A stretch of 64,000 nucleotides of DNA from Rhinopithecus roxellana (GCF_007565055.1 NC_044561.1:29715483-29779482); one strand, 5' to 3'; positions 33,791 to 46,567 are shown, counted from the first letter of the stretch. Made by a program: numbers and translations. Notes: generated by a model from the sequence alone, not told the origin.

Positions 33791-34119
33791 TTAGATAATC
33801 TTTTAAGAAAATTTTTGCAAGCCTTACTGAGATTGATCTTTTTTGTGGGGGGATGGGGGGAAAAGAGTTACCTCTAAGGTATAATTTTTAGCAGCCTCTA
33901 TCCTAAAATCCAGTTACATATAATGTCTAGATTAAAAATCACTCCCCCAAAGGATTCTTTTCTTCCTAATTTAAAACAGAACTCCTACTATTCTAATGAA
34001 TCTGATACTCTGCCTTTAGTACACTCTCAAGGTTGCAGTCATATACTTATAGATATTGTTTGTTTTCTTAATTTAGTTTTTACTGCAATCTCCTCTAGAA
34101 AATTTTAATCTTGAAGAAA

Positions 34120-34235
34120 ATCACTGGGTTACTCTGTGTTGCTTAGTATTGTATGCCCATTTCCAGCATTGAAGAAATTATCAGTAAATACTTGTTTTAT
34201 GAACGATTAAATATATAAATAAATGCAGTGAAATG
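34120..34235 (+). mobile_element. Possible L2 3' end
   Basis: 'cagtaaatacttgttttatg' followed by 'aaataaatg' resembles the terminal part of L2. Confidence 0.4.
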
Positions 34236-34376
34236 CAGATGTTATTTGGTAATTAAACAACCATTTTTCCAGTATCAGAAGGCACAACATTTAGTGTTAG
34301 TTATAGCGCTAACTTAACCATGTCACCTGAAATTAGCTTCTGTAAGTCTTAGTATTTTAAGTAGAGGGTTCGTGCT

Positions 34377-34562
34377 AAATCAGTCATTTTCAACTCTGCC
34401 TGTGCATTATAATCTCCCAGAGAGCTTTTAAAAAGCATTTAATTTTAGGTTCCATCTTAAATTGAATGGGATTGTCTGTGAGTAGGGCCCTGCCACTGGT
34501 GTGTACATATTTTAAATGCCCTAGGTATTTCTAAGGAACATCCAGTTTTTTGAAAGTCACTA
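34377..34562 (+). mobile_element. MER5A-like hAT-Charlie DNA transposon relic
   Basis: Matches MER5A in order: 'cagtcattttcaactctgcc', 'gcattataatctcccagaga', 'tagggccctgccactggtgt', and the end 'gaaagtcactata'. The terminal inverted repeats are only partly conserved. MER5A is a non-autonomous element without coding capacity. Confidence 0.7.
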
Positions 34563-34914
34563 TACTAGGTTAATGAAATTTCTTTCATTTACAAATCCGA
34601 GTTATTTTGGTTATACTTCTAAAAAGGCAAGCTGTTCTACTAATTTATCTGAGCATGTGGAATGATTCTCTGCACAGAGCAGGACCTCAATCACTGTTTG
34701 CTGTTGCTGAACTTGCAGAGAGTTCTACTGAAGGTCATGAATATTAAATACAGGAGATTAATCTAGTGACTGCAATGATGTGCTCATCTCTCATTTTATA
34801 GTGAGCTCATCAAAAAAAGCACAAACTAGCTGAAAATAGATTGGAGAAACTCTCTAGCAATGACAAGACACTTGTGGTGTTTGTGACTAAAGGTAATTAG
34901 ATGTTTTAAAACAA

Positions 34915-35080
34915 GACTAGCAATCACTTATTGAACTTTTCATATGTATAAGACAGAGTTTGGGACACCTTGCTATAGGGACTATCATTATTCACGTAGT
35001 ACTGATGAAGCAACTGAAGAAGAAAGAAGAATCTAACAAGTGGTGGGTCTGGGTTTGAGCTGTGCCTTTTTCCAGAAACT
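34915..35080 (-). mobile_element. MIR fragment, antisense
   Basis: 'tgatgaagcaactgaagaag' and 'agtggtgggtctgggtttga' match the MIR block that reads 'gatgaggaaactgag...' and 'gtggcagagccgggattcga' on this strand. Confidence 0.55.
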
Positions 35081-35284
35081 GGGCTGTTCACTCTTATTCT
35101 AGGGCAGTGAAAGTTTACAAAGTACTCCAACCTAGCCAGAGTGAAGCAATGTTCATGCATGAAAATCACTTTTGAAATTAAATATATGATCTCTGAAGAA
35201 GATGGAATTTAAACTCAAATAACTTTTTCTTTGGTGTCCAACTAAATTTTTTAATCCTGACATCATGGGTTGTAATTACCAAAG

Positions 35285-35811
35285 TGTATTAGTTACCTAT
35301 TTCTGTGTAACAAGTCACCTCAAAATGGAGTGCCTTAAAACCACCAGAGTTATCTCATTGTGTCTGGGTGTTAGGAATACTGGCGTGGTTCAGCTAGGTT
35401 CTGTGTTTCAGAGTTTCTTGAAAGGCTTTCACTAGCGATTGGCTTGGGCTACAGTCCGAAATGAAGGCTGCACTGGGGAAGAATCCTCTTCCAAGCTCTC
35501 ACATGGTTGTGGGAAGAAGTTCTTCGAAGGATGTTGGACTGGAACCCTAGGTTCCTAACTAGGGTTGTTTGCCATGTGGGCATCTCTATCAAAGAACTTA
35601 TGGAAACAGTCAAAGAGAGTGTCAGCAAGATGAAAGTCAGTCTTTAAAAACCTAATCTTCAAAGTGGCATCCCATCTCATTTTGTGTCTTCTATGCATTA
35701 GAAGCAAGTCACTAGGCTCATCCTATACTTAAGAGAAGGGGACTACACAAGAGTGTGAATAACAGGAAGTGGGGATCATTTGGGAGTCATTTCAAAAGTC
35801 TGTCTGCCACA
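35285..35811 (-). mobile_element. Long MLT1-type solo LTR, antisense
   Basis: Begins TGTATTAGTTACCTATTTCT, continues with 'ctgcactggggaagaatcct', 'gtttgccatgtgggcatctc', 'ctaatcttcaaagtggcatc', 'gggactacacaagagtgtga' and ends 'aaaagtctgtctgccaca'. Flanks CAAAG (35280-35284) and CAAGG (35812-35816) may be the 5-bp target duplication with one change. Confidence 0.75.
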
Positions 35812-36794
35812 CAAGGAAATGTCTATGTGCATATGGCTCTGTCTATAGGAATGTCTACGGATTTTGTGACACCTGGGTATTACATGACCATGGAACCTTT
35901 GGTGACGTGGTTGTGGTTATGCCTCCAACTATAGTTATAGTGGCATCCATATTTCTTGACAAGGTAAGCAATCATTTCCTACCTTATTAGTTATGTATCT
36001 TCTTATATTCCCAGATCATGATGTATTCTAATGTAAAACTTCTACAATGTAACTGATACTTTAATATTTTTTACAGCTTCCCCTTCTCTTGTCCTCACCT
36101 TAGCAGTTAAGGAGCAGAGTCTACAGCCATAGTCTTCCACCCTGAGATACTTTGAAATCAGACTGCCTGAAAAACCTGCTCTCAAAAAGTAAAGTTGGTT
36201 TTTATAACCCCCGGTTGTGTTAGTTATATCATTTATCTTTTGTTACATCTGTGAGCGAGTGAATCTAAATCAGTTTCCTAATAAACTTATCTAGCTAAGC
36301 AAACCAGACGTTTTCGTTTCATTAACACACATCAAGAACTTTATAGTCTTTTATATTTTATGGGACCCTGTAAATTCCCACAGGGATCTGTTTTTGTGCC
36401 ACATAAAGGAATTGCACTGGTTGATGAAGTTTTATTGCTTCAGATTACCCACATCTTATTTATATAAATATGTACTCTCTGAATTAGGATAGCCCTGACT
36501 GTTGTTAGTATTTTCCTTTCAATCCACAACCTAAAAATAGAATAGCTGTCGTCATTCAGGTTGTTTCTGGATGCATCACCAGGTGATGACGTTATCGAGC
36601 ATCTTCAACCTCACATGGGAGGTGTGTCAGTTTTCATGCCATCCGTCTTGAAAATAATTTTTTGTTAGACCAAAATAGTACAAAAGAGCCATCTGCATGC
36701 AATATCTTTGTAAGAAATTTTAGATAGTAATCATTTTGTCTTTCTCATTCATACATCTGGGAACTTATTCAGGTAAGGAGCAAGCAGGTGTGAG
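35812..36794. other. Unassigned sequence
   Basis: No recognisable family or gene. Confidence 0.45.
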
Positions 36795-36935
36795 GTGTCA
36801 AGCACTTTGCAAAAATTATTTTATGTAAACTTCATGAAGTCTATGAGGTGGAGATAACAGTGTAATTCATAAACGAAAAGTACCAGGGAGAAAATTGTAG
36901 AGCGAGGATTTCAATCCATGTCTGTTTGATTTAGT
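36795..36935 (-). mobile_element. MIR fragment, antisense
   Basis: 'gtcaagcactttgcaaaaat', 'cttcatgaagtctatgaggt' and 'gagcgaggatttcaatccat' follow the order of the reversed MIR consensus. Confidence 0.6.
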
Positions 36936-37111
36936 TCCATGGTAATTTATGACCACTTACCCCTATGTTGCTTAAATCCTGACTAGCTCCAGCTGATTTT
37001 TTTCCATACTTTTCCTGGATTCTGTATTTCAATTCCAGATATCTACAGAGAGAACATGATAAAATAGTCTTTAACCCTGTGATATAATGATTATTCTGTA
37101 TTAAGAGAGAA

Positions 37112-37572
37112 ATTTTACCGCACTAAATGCCCACATCAGAAAGCTGGAAGGATCTCAAATTGACACCCAAACATCAAAATTAAAAGAACTAGAGAAGCAA
37201 AAGCAAACAAATTCAAAAGCTAGCAGAAGGCAAGAAATAACTAAGATCGGAGCAGAACTGAAGGAGATAGAGACATGAAAAACCCTTTGAAAAAAATCGA
37301 TGAGTCCAGGATCTGGTTTTGTGAAAAGACTAACAAAATAAATAGACTGCTAGCTAGACTAATAAAGAAGAAAAGAGAGAAGAATCAAATGGACACAATA
37401 AAAAATGATGAAGGGGATAGCACCAGTGATCCTACAGAAATAAAAAATACTATCAGATAATACTATAAACATATCTACACAAATAAACTAGAAAATCTAG
37501 AAGAAATGGGTAAATTCCTGGACATAGAACCTTCCCAAGACTAAACCAGGAAGAAGTTGAATCCCTGAATAG
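37112..37572 (+). mobile_element. L1 ORF2 segment lacking both ends
   Basis: Sense L1PA/L1PB ORF2 around the endonuclease-RT linker: 'aaaagaactagagaagcaaa', 'gaaggcaagaaataactaag', 'aataaagaagaaaagagaga', 'cctggacatagaaccttccc', 'gaagttgaatccctgaatag'. A 61-codon in-frame remnant survives at 37275-37460. It has no 3' UTR and no A tail, and joins the THE1 LTR directly at about 37573, which implies a deletion. Confidence 0.9.
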
Positions 37573-37574
37573 GC

Positions 37575-39671
37575 CGTGTAAGACGTGACTTTCTCCTCAT
37601 TCCCTTCCACCATGATAATGAGGCCTCCCCAGCCATGTGGAGCTGTAAGTCCATTAAACCTCTTTCTTTTGTAAATTGCCCAGTCTCAGTTATGTCTTTA
37701 TCAGTGGCATGAAAATAGACTAATACAGTAAATTGGTACTGAGAGTGGTGTGATGCTGTAGATACCCGAAAATGTGGAAGTAACTTTGGAACTGGGCAAC
37801 AGGTTGGAACAGTTTGGAGGGATCAGAAGAAGACAGGAAAATGGGGGAAAGTTGGGAACTTCCTAGAGACTTGTTGAATGGCTTTGCCCAAAATGCTGAT
37901 AGTGATATGGACAGTAAGGTCCAGGCTGCGATGGTCTCAGATGGAAATGAGAAGAAACTTTTTGGGAACTGGAGCAAAGGTGACTCTTGTTACGTTTTAT
38001 CAGAGATTGATGGCATTTTGCCCCTGCCCTAGAGATTTGTGGAACTTTGAAGTTGAGAGAGATGATTTAGAATATCTGGCAGAGAAATTTGTAAGAGCAA
38101 AGCATTCAAGATGTGACTTGGGTGCTGTTAAAGGTATTCAGTTTTATAAGAAAAGTAGGGCATAAAAATTTGGAAAATTTACAGCCTGACAATGAGAGAG
38201 AAAAGAAAATTTCATTTTCTGAGAAGAAATTCCAACTGGCTGCAGAAATTTGCATAAGTAATTAGGAGCTAAATGTTAATCCCCAATACAATAGGAAAAA
38301 TGTCTCCAAGGTATGTCAGAGGTCTTTATGGCAGCCCCTTCCACCACAAGCCTGGAGGCCTAGGAGGAATAAAGTGGTTTAGTAGGCCGGGCCCAGGGTT
38401 CCTATGTGTGGAGCCTATGGACTTGGTGCCCTGTGTTGCAGCCACTCCAGCCATGGCTGAAACGGGCCAATGCAGAGCTTGGGCCATGACATCACAGGGT
38501 GCAAGCCTGAAGCCTTGGCAGGTTCCAGATGGTGTTGAGCCTGCCAGTGCACAGAAGTCAAGAATTGAGGTTTGGGAACCTCTGCCAGATTTCAGAGGAT
38601 GTATAGAAACACCTGGATGTCCAGGCATAAGTTTGTTGTAGGGGCAGGGCTCTCATGGAGAACCTCTGCTAGGGCAGTGCAGAGGGGAAATGTGGGATCA
38701 GAGTCCCCACACTGAGTCCCTAATGGGGCACCACTAAGTGGAGCTGTTAAAAGAGGGCCAATGTCCTCCAGACCCCAGGATGGTAGATCCAATGACAGCT
38801 TGCACCATGAGCCTGGAAGAGCTGCCAACACTCAACACCAGCCTGTGAAAGCAGCCAGGAGGGAGGCTATACCCTGCAAAGTCACAAAGGCAGAGCTACC
38901 CAAGACCATGGAAACCCACCTCTTGCATCAGCATGACCTGGATGTGAGACATGGAGTCAAAGGAGATCATTTTTGGAGCTTTAAGATTTAATTATCCTTC
39001 TGGATTTTTGACCTGTGTGGGGCATGTAGCCCCTTTGTTTTGGCCATTTCTCCCATTTGGAATGGCTGTATTTAACCAATGCCTATACCCCATTCTATGT
39101 AGGAAGTAAATAATTTGCTTTTGGTTTTACAGGCTCATAGGTGGAAGGGGCTTGACTTGTCTCAGATAAGATATTGGACTGTGGACTTTTGTGTTAATGC
39201 TGAAATGAGTGAAGACTCTGGGGGACTGTTGGGAAGGCATGATAGGTTTTGAAATGTGAGTACATGAGATTTGGGAGGGTCCAGGGTGGAATGATATGGT
39301 CTGGCTGTGTCCCCACCCAAATCTCATCTTGAATTGTAACTCCCACAATTCCCAGGTGTCATGGGAGGAACCCAGTGGGAGGTGATTGAATTATAGGTGT
39401 GGGTCTTTCTAGCACTGTTCTTGTGATAGTGAATGAGTCTTATGAGATCTGATTGTTTTAAAAATGGGAGTTTCCCTGCACAAGCCCTCTCTCTGCCTGC
39501 TGCCATACATGTAAGACATGAATTGTTTCTTCTTGTCTTCCTGCCATGATAGTGAGGCCTCCCCAGCCACGAGGAACTGGCTCGTGGTTTAGTGGTAAGT
39601 CCATTAAAACTCTTTTGTAAATTTCCCAGTCTTGGGTATGTCTTTATCAGCAGCATAAAAATAGACTAATA
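37575..39671 (+). mobile_element. THE1-type MaLR provirus, 5' LTR truncated
   Basis: The remaining part of the 5' LTR is 37575-37727 (from 'tgtaagacgtgact' to 'gactaataca'), then the internal region 37728-39291 starting 'gtaaattggtactgagagtg', then the complete 3' LTR 39292-39671. Internal reading frames are short (up to 122 codons at 38273-38641) and belong to no known enzyme. The missing U3 of the 5' LTR was lost together with the 3' end of the neighbouring L1. Confidence 0.92.
39292..39671 (+). repeat. THE1 3' LTR with hairpin-forming insertion
   Basis: Starts TGATATGGTCTGGCTGTGTC and ends 'agactaatatg' (terminus mutated from 'aca'). About 15 extra bases sit after 'gaggaactg' near 39580, giving a 7-bp perfect stem CCACGAG/CTCGTGG at 39567-39573 and 39581-39587 around a 7-base loop. 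Confidence 0.88.
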
Positions 39672-40328
39672 TGTTGGCTAACTCCTGCTCATCATCAAAG
39701 AGTTAGCTTATGTGTCCTGTTTTCTAAAACACATCACAGATTCTTATTCTGGGTTTGGTGCCCATACTATCTGTTTCTGTAGTGTGCTATCGTCTGCCAG
39801 TGTCAGTTTGGGTGGAGTTTGATATGCTCATAGAAATTGTGCCTTTTCTCCCTCAAGTAGTTTCATGTGTGTTAAGCTCTCTGTGGCACAGTAGGACAGA
39901 TTAAATGGCTCATGAAAGTAGATGCATGAGAAGTCCAGTTGTGCACATACGTACTGAAGAGCCTGCTCCTGGGAAGCTCTATTACAGTGAATGGAACACT
40001 GTAATTAGGAATCAGGGTACAGGTTTCTTGAGATGATACACATTAGCTGTGCCAGTAATCCAATGACAATCATTAGACCATGTGGAAATTTCTGATTTCA
40101 TCATAGTCATCATCATCATGAACTGCAACTAATAATTCTTTTCTGATTACCGGTTGAAATTTATTCATTCATTTCAGTGATACTGAGTATCCAGTCATAG
40201 GACTGTACTTTTCAATTAAATAGTTCTTTTTTTGGAATACTGCAAAGGGATATGTATAGTTAGATAAAACAGAAAATTTTAAGAAAACATATAAGAAATG
40301 TTATAATTTGAATTATATGTTTTTTGGT
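39672..40328. other. Unique spacer between two opposed THE1 proviruses
   Basis: 657 bp with no recognised repeat or gene. It is the loop of the large inverted repeat formed by the two THE1 elements. Confidence 0.6.
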
Positions 40329-42598
40329 GTATTAGTCTGTTTTCATGCTGCTGATAAAGACATACCTGAGACTGGAAAGAAAAAGAGATTTTAATGGACT
40401 TACAATTCTATGTGGCTGGGGAGGCCTCACAGTCATGGTGAAATGTAAAAGGCACATCTCACATGGTGGCAGACAAGAGAAGAGAGTTGTGCAGGGAAAC
40501 TCCTGGTTTTAAAATAATCAGATCTCATGAGACTCATTCACTATCACAAGAGCAACATGGGAAAGACCTGCACCCATAATTCAATCACCTCCCACCAGGT
40601 TCCTCCATGACACGTGGGAAATGTGTTAGTAGCAATTCAAGATGAGATTTGGGTGAGGACACAGCCAGACCTTATGATTCTGACCCTGGCCCCTCCAAAA
40701 TTCCATGTCTTCACATTCCCAAACCAATCATGCCTTACCCAGCAGTCCCCCAAAGTCTTAACTCATTTCAGTATTAACTTAAAAGTCCACATTCCAATCT
40801 CATCTGAGACAAGGTAAGTCCCTTCCACCTATGAGCCTGTAAAATCAAAAGCAAGTTAGTTAATTCCTAGGCACAATGGGGATACAGGCACTGGGTAAAT
40901 ATAGCCATACCAAATGGGAGAAATTGGCCAAAACAAAGGGGCTACAGGCTCCATGCAAGTCCAAAATCCAGCAAGGCAGTTAAATCTTAAAAGCTCCAGA
41001 ATGATCTCCATTGACTCCATGTCTCACATCCAGGTCATGCTGATGCAAGAGGTGGGTTCCAACGGTCTTGGGCAGCTCTGGCCCTGTGACTTTGCAGGGT
41101 GCAGACTCCCTCCTGGCTGCCTCCATGGGCTGGCATTTAGTGTCTGCAGTTTTTCCAGGCACATGGTGCAAGCTGTCAGTGGATCTACCATTCCGGGGTG
41201 GAGGACATTGGCTCTCTTCTCATGGCTCCACTCAGTGGTGCCCCAGTAGGGACTCTGTGTGGGGGCTCTGGCCCCACATTTCCCCTCTGCATTGCCCTAG
41301 CAGAGGTTCTCCATGAGTGCCCTGCCCCTGCAACAAACTTCTGCCTGCACATTCAGGCATTTCCATACATCCTCAGCAATCCAGGCATAGGTTCCCAAAC
41401 CTCAATTCTTGACTTCCATGCACTGGTAGGCTTGACAGCCCCTGGAAGCTGCCAATGCTTGAGGCTTGCACTCTGTGAAGTCATGGCCCAAGCTCTGCAT
41501 TGACCCCTTTCAGCCATGGCTGGAGTGGCTTGGACACAGGGAACCAAGTCCCTAGGTTGCACACAGCACAGAGACACTGGGCTTGGCCCAGAAAATTACC
41601 TTTTTCCTCCTAGGCCTCTGGGCCTGTGATGGGAGGAGCTGCTGTGAAGGTCTTTGACATGCTCTGGAGACGTTTTCCCCCTTGTCTTGGGGATTAACAT
41701 TCAGCTTGTTGTTACTTATGCAAATTTCTACAGCTGGCTTGAATTTCTCCTTAGAAAATGGGATTTTCTTTTTTATCTCATTATCAGGCTGCAAATTTTC
41801 CAAACTTTTATGCTCTGCTTCCCTTTTAAAACTGAATGTGTTTAAGAGCACTCAAGTCACTTCTTGAATACTTTGCTGCTTAGAAATGTCTTCTGACAGT
41901 TACCCTAAATCATCTTTCTCAAGTTTAAAGTTCCACAGATCTCTAGGGCAGGGTCAAAATGCTGCCAGTCTCTTTGGAAAACATAAGAAGGGTCACCTCT
42001 GCTGCAATTCCCAGCAAGTTCCCTATCGTCATCTGAGACCACCTCAACCTGGATGCTATTGTCCATCTTGCTATCAGCATCTTTGTCAAAGCCATTCAAC
42101 AAGTCTCTAGGAAGTTTCTGACTTTCCTGCATTTACCTGTCTTCTGATCCCTCCCTACTGTTGCAACCCCTGCCTGTTACCCAGTTCCAAAGTCGCTTCC
42201 ATATTATCAGGTATCTTTAGCAGCACCATACTCTACTGATACCAATTTACACTATTAGTTTGTTTTCATACTGCTGATAAAGACATACCTGAGACTGGGA
42301 AGAAAAATAGGTTTTAATTGACTTACAGTTCCACGTGGCTCAGGAGGCCATGATGGAAGGCGAAAGGCATGTCTCACATGGCAGCAGACAAGGGAAGAGA
42401 ACTTGTGCAGGGAAACTCCCATTTTTAAAACCATCAGATTTCATGAGACTCATTCACTTGTCATGAGAGGAGTGCAGGAAAGACCTGCACCCATAATTCA
42501 ATCACCTCCCAATGGGTTTTTACCATGACACTTGGGAAATATGAAAGTTACGATTCAAAATGAGATTTGATTGGTGGAGGCACAGCCAAATCGTATCA
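40329..42598 (-). mobile_element. Complete THE1-type MaLR provirus, antisense
   Basis: Reverse orientation: 3' LTR at 40329-40675 (opens 'tgtattagtctgttttcatg'), internal region 40676-42249, 5' LTR 42250-42598 (ends 'cagccaaatcgtatca'). Length 2,270 bp. Flanking pentamers TTTGG (40324-40328) and TCTGG (42599-42603) differ by one base and probably represent the target duplication. Frames within it on both strands reach only about 111 codons and are remnants. Confidence 0.92.
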
Positions 42599-42701
42599 TC
42601 TGGATCATTAAAAAAATTTTTTTGTGAACTTTGATTAATAGATAATTGAATTCTCCTTAGCTTATTACTTTGTGGGAATATAAACATAAATGTATATGAT
42701 C

Positions 42702-42935
42702 TTTATTGAGCACTGTTATGTGCCAGCCAGTCTACTAAGCACCTTACAGGTACTAACCTATTTGTTTTTCACAACAACTCAGTGAAGATGGCATATTATC
42801 ACCACTTTACCAATAAATAAATGAAAATTTAGCAAAACCAGCTATTTGTCCAGAATTATACCGATAATGAAATAGTGGAGCTAGGACTTGAAGCCAGGTC
42901 AGCCTGATTCCTAATTCCCTGGTCTCAGGCAGTTG
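42702..42935 (-). mobile_element. MIR, antisense, nearly full length
   Basis: Good order of motifs: 'tgagcactgttatgtgccag', 'ctaagcaccttacaggtact', 'cacaacaactcagtgaagat', 'atttgtccagaattat'-like, 'agtggagctaggacttgaag', 'ccaggtcagcctgattc'. Confidence 0.75.
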
Positions 42936-43199
42936 GCCAAACTGGTATTTTTGTTCTTCATAGGCGTATTGTCATTAATTTTTCCTATCAGTAGACTTTG
43001 ATGCCTTAGCACTGTTATTTTCCAAGACAGATATAGTGTGCTTCTTTTTCCTGACATCTTAAGGTTTGTACTTATTCTTGGTTAATAGTACAAGTGGTCC
43101 CTAATTCTCACAGAAGCAAATAAAAGAGGGGAGATCTCCCCTTTTCACTCATTCTGAGGTTGAATATTTTGAGAAACTCTCAATAGCCACGGGAGTTAT
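42936..43199. other. Unassigned sequence
   Basis: Nothing recognised. Confidence 0.4.
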
Positions 43200-43652
43200 T
43201 GTGAGTTGAAATTGTCTTCTCCAAAAAGGTATTTTGGGTTCCGAACCTCTGGTACTGTGCATATGATTTATTTAGAAAAATAGGGCCTTTGAAGATGCAA
43301 TCAAGTTAAGATGAGGTCATACTCTGGGTGGGCTCTAATTCAGTCTGATTGATGTCCTTATAAGAAGAGAAGAGACACAGAGATACACAGGGAGAATGCC
43401 ATGTTACGATGGTGGCAAGATTGGAGTAATGAGTCTACAAGCCAAGGAATGCAAAGCATTCTGTTGGCAACACCAGAAATGAGGAGAAAGGGATGGGGTA
43501 GATTCTCCCTTAGGGTCTTCAGAAGAACATGGCCATTTGAACAACATGATTCTGGATTTCTAGCTTCTAAAATTGTGAGAAAATAGATCTCTGTTGTTTA
43601 AGTCCACCCAGTTTGTGGTACTTTGTTACTGCAGCCATGGGAAACTTAAGGC
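43200..43652 (+). mobile_element. MLT1 (B/C-type) solo LTR
   Basis: 'caatcaagttaagatgaggt', 'gatgtccttataagaagaga', 'atttctagcttctaaaattg', 'ctctgttgtttaagtccacc', 'gtttgtggtactttgttact' are diagnostic MLT1 blocks in sense. The element ends near 'catgggaaacttaagg'. Confidence 0.85.
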
Positions 43653-46567
43653 AGGACTGTTCTTCCTGTTTACTATCTCTGGCTTTTAAAATCTCCTGTG
43701 CATCTGCTGTGTTTGAATGTAAGAATAAGAGGAAAATACATTTTCTCATGAAGAAGGCAAAAGTAAACAAGAAGCCAAATTTCATCTCTTCTTTTATAAG
43801 AAGCTACAAGATATTAGGTGACTCAACTTTTTCATACATATACTCAGCCATTCTTAGGGGATAAATTACCTGCAGCTGCAAGTGAAGAGAAGTTTATGTT
43901 TGAGTTCCAAATAATGTACCTGTGACATCAAAAGCCTACTGAACGGAATAAACACAAATAAGAACAGTATTTCCTAGGGCAGATTAAGCATTTCTATTGA
44001 AAAAGTGAAAATGTAAGCATTCGGAGACATGGAATGCAGAAAAAGTACTTGATGTTAGAGTTAAAAATAAATTGACAAGAGGAGTTGCAATTAAAATGTT
44101 GAGATTTGCAATTCAAATGTTCAAATGTTTCAGATGCCAGGGAATCTGATCAGTATGACTGATGTAGGCTAACTCCCATGTTAATTGTGGCCAGCAGTGG
44201 AGAGTTACTCAACGATGTAGAGGTGATTGCCAACTATAAATGGTGGGTGAAAAGAAGAGGATTTCTCATCATTTGAAATTGAGCTGATTAATCTCAGGGT
44301 AATTGCTTTGAGCTATCAAAGTTTTCAGTAGAAGCCACAGGACTTGCTTTCTCACAGAAGAATGGGTGACAACAGCCATACTCATTGGAACCATACTCAC
44401 TGACTTGGCCCGGCCTCTGAAGTCCCATACTCTAAGCTCCCACATCCTAAGTCACAGCACTCACCACCATGATCCCCAGAGTAGCTTTTATAATAGCTTC
44501 AGCATAGTCTTGGGATATGAAGATAATTTTTGAGAGAGGATCAATGTGCAAATTTTGTTACCAAATGTGAGAGTTTTCTATACCACGAAGGGTGGCTATG
44601 GAAAATTCCAGGTCTCTAGTGTCTAATTCCATAAACTAATTTGTGTCAAAACAATAGTTAATTCTGCTACATAGGAATAATAAAAGGTTAAGGTGGTATT
44701 GGAATCCTTATGGCAAAATTGGGATTCTACATAAAAACAAAAAGATTGAGTTTTATACATTTTTATTTAACCTCTAATTCAAAATGAAAAATCCATACTC
44801 TACATATGAATCTACAGATTCATGTATAAACTGAGTATGTTCCTTTCTAGGGATGGGTAACTTAGCTAACCACAGGAATTATGCCTGCTGACTCCTTTAT
44901 ATTCAAAGCAGATGTAACTTCTTTAAATCAGTCAGAAGATGAGGATACATTTCAAATACAGTTCTGCTCACACTGCTTCTTAATACCATCTCATGACATC
45001 AAGCTGAAACAGTCATCCTAGGATGTATTATAATGTTCTTCAGCTGAGAGTGTTGGATTTTATTTTTGTTGAGCTACTGTTTCCTAAAAGCAATGATTCC
45101 AGCTTCACACAATACAATGCAGGCATGTTGCATTTTTAAAATGTACAGAAAAACTATGAAGAGAATATAAAATTCAGCATTTTTAAGTTGAGATGTTGGG
45201 AATAAATATTCTCCATAAGAAGCAGAAACTTAAAAAAGTGATTTAGCCTAAGACTCAACAGAAATACTTTAAGATAAGGGCACATTGAAGCCAGATTCAT
45301 ATGCATTTATTTTGTTAAGTCCTCTGCAATAAAAATACTGAGCTTGCCAACAACATTGGGCTGTGCAAAATGATAAGTACCCAGGAGTCTACAAGATGAC
45401 AGGATCTGTCAGAGTTTATGCGGACATTTTATCATTGCTTACATGGTGCATAGATAAATGGATTAAAAAATTCCTCTGGGTGGAGAATATTCAAGTACGT
45501 GACAAGGAAAGTAATAACAAGATTGGTGGTTGTTGTTGTTGCAAGGAACTGATGAGAAAAATTGAGTGATAGGGAAGTATTTCTGAGAATGAGTTCCACA
45601 TGGAAGTAGCTTCCCCTCTGGGGAATACACCATCCTGATCTTTGGAAAGTCTTGGTGGTCACAGCACTGGGTGGGGAGAAAGCTTTTCCTAGGCAGATGC
45701 AGTAGGCAATTTTGAAAAACTTTTCTGAGCAGAATCATCACCTTTATATTTTGGCGTTGCATAGAGTCATGCAATCCAAGACAATAATAATCACCAAGTA
45801 AAGAGCTATGGAAATCCTGTGAATCAATGACATCTGGAAACTGAGAAAGTGCTTGAAACTGAGCATTTCTATCATGAGTGTGTCAGAAATGATACCAGGA
45901 ATTGACCAGTTTAATGAGAACTGACATGAATAGATTTAAAATACAGAACATGGGGTTTTTGAAGAGGTCAGAAGAACGATGAAGAGCAGACACTCAAAAA
46001 AAGAAATAAATCCATAAAGATCTAGGACAGTAGCCCGTTTACTAACTTTAACTGGTCTAAATATCCACTACATTTTCAGAATATAGGGCCAGACGCTAAC
46101 AATGGATCCATACTGCCATAGATCAAGATTTTATTATATTTATATTATGTTTATATTTAAAATGACAGATCAGTGAATTGAATATAACTGATCATATTGT
46201 GTTTTTTAAACTTCTATTAATTGTTTTATCTCTTTGTATAATGCTCTCTGTAAAGTGATTCATATGAGAAATGTAATCAGGTAGACCCAGTTACTGGTAA
46301 GATCCCTGTGATTGGGTAGAAAATGTAAGTCAAGGAGCAACCTGAACAGACTTTTTTTGAACAAGACCTGTTTACATTTGGTGTGTTACATGCGTCACCT
46401 CTGAGTATAGTGGGCAGGTTGTGTCTTCATCAAGGTACCTATTCAAGGGTGTGAGTGGGGCCTGAAATGACCCCACTTCATTTGCCAAGCTATGAAACTA
46501 TAGCAGCCTGGAGAAAGGGGTCTTTTTGTACTTAGCACAGAGACACATTATGTGCTCTTTCCAATTT
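43653..46567. other. Unique sequence, about 2.9 kb
   Basis: No interspersed repeat, RNA gene or supported exon recognised. Frames of 70-103 codons (for example 45463-45774 on the minus strand) overlap frames on other phases and show no domain, so I do not call them genes. Confidence 0.5.

Noticed and set aside
38273..38641. 122-codon frame
   Set aside because: It lies inside the THE1 internal region, with a similar-length frame on the opposite strand; MaLR internal sequences have no known enzyme genes.
45463..45774. 103-codon minus-strand frame overlapping a 76-codon frame in another phase
   Set aside because: Two overlapping open phases and no domain; treated as chance in unique sequence.
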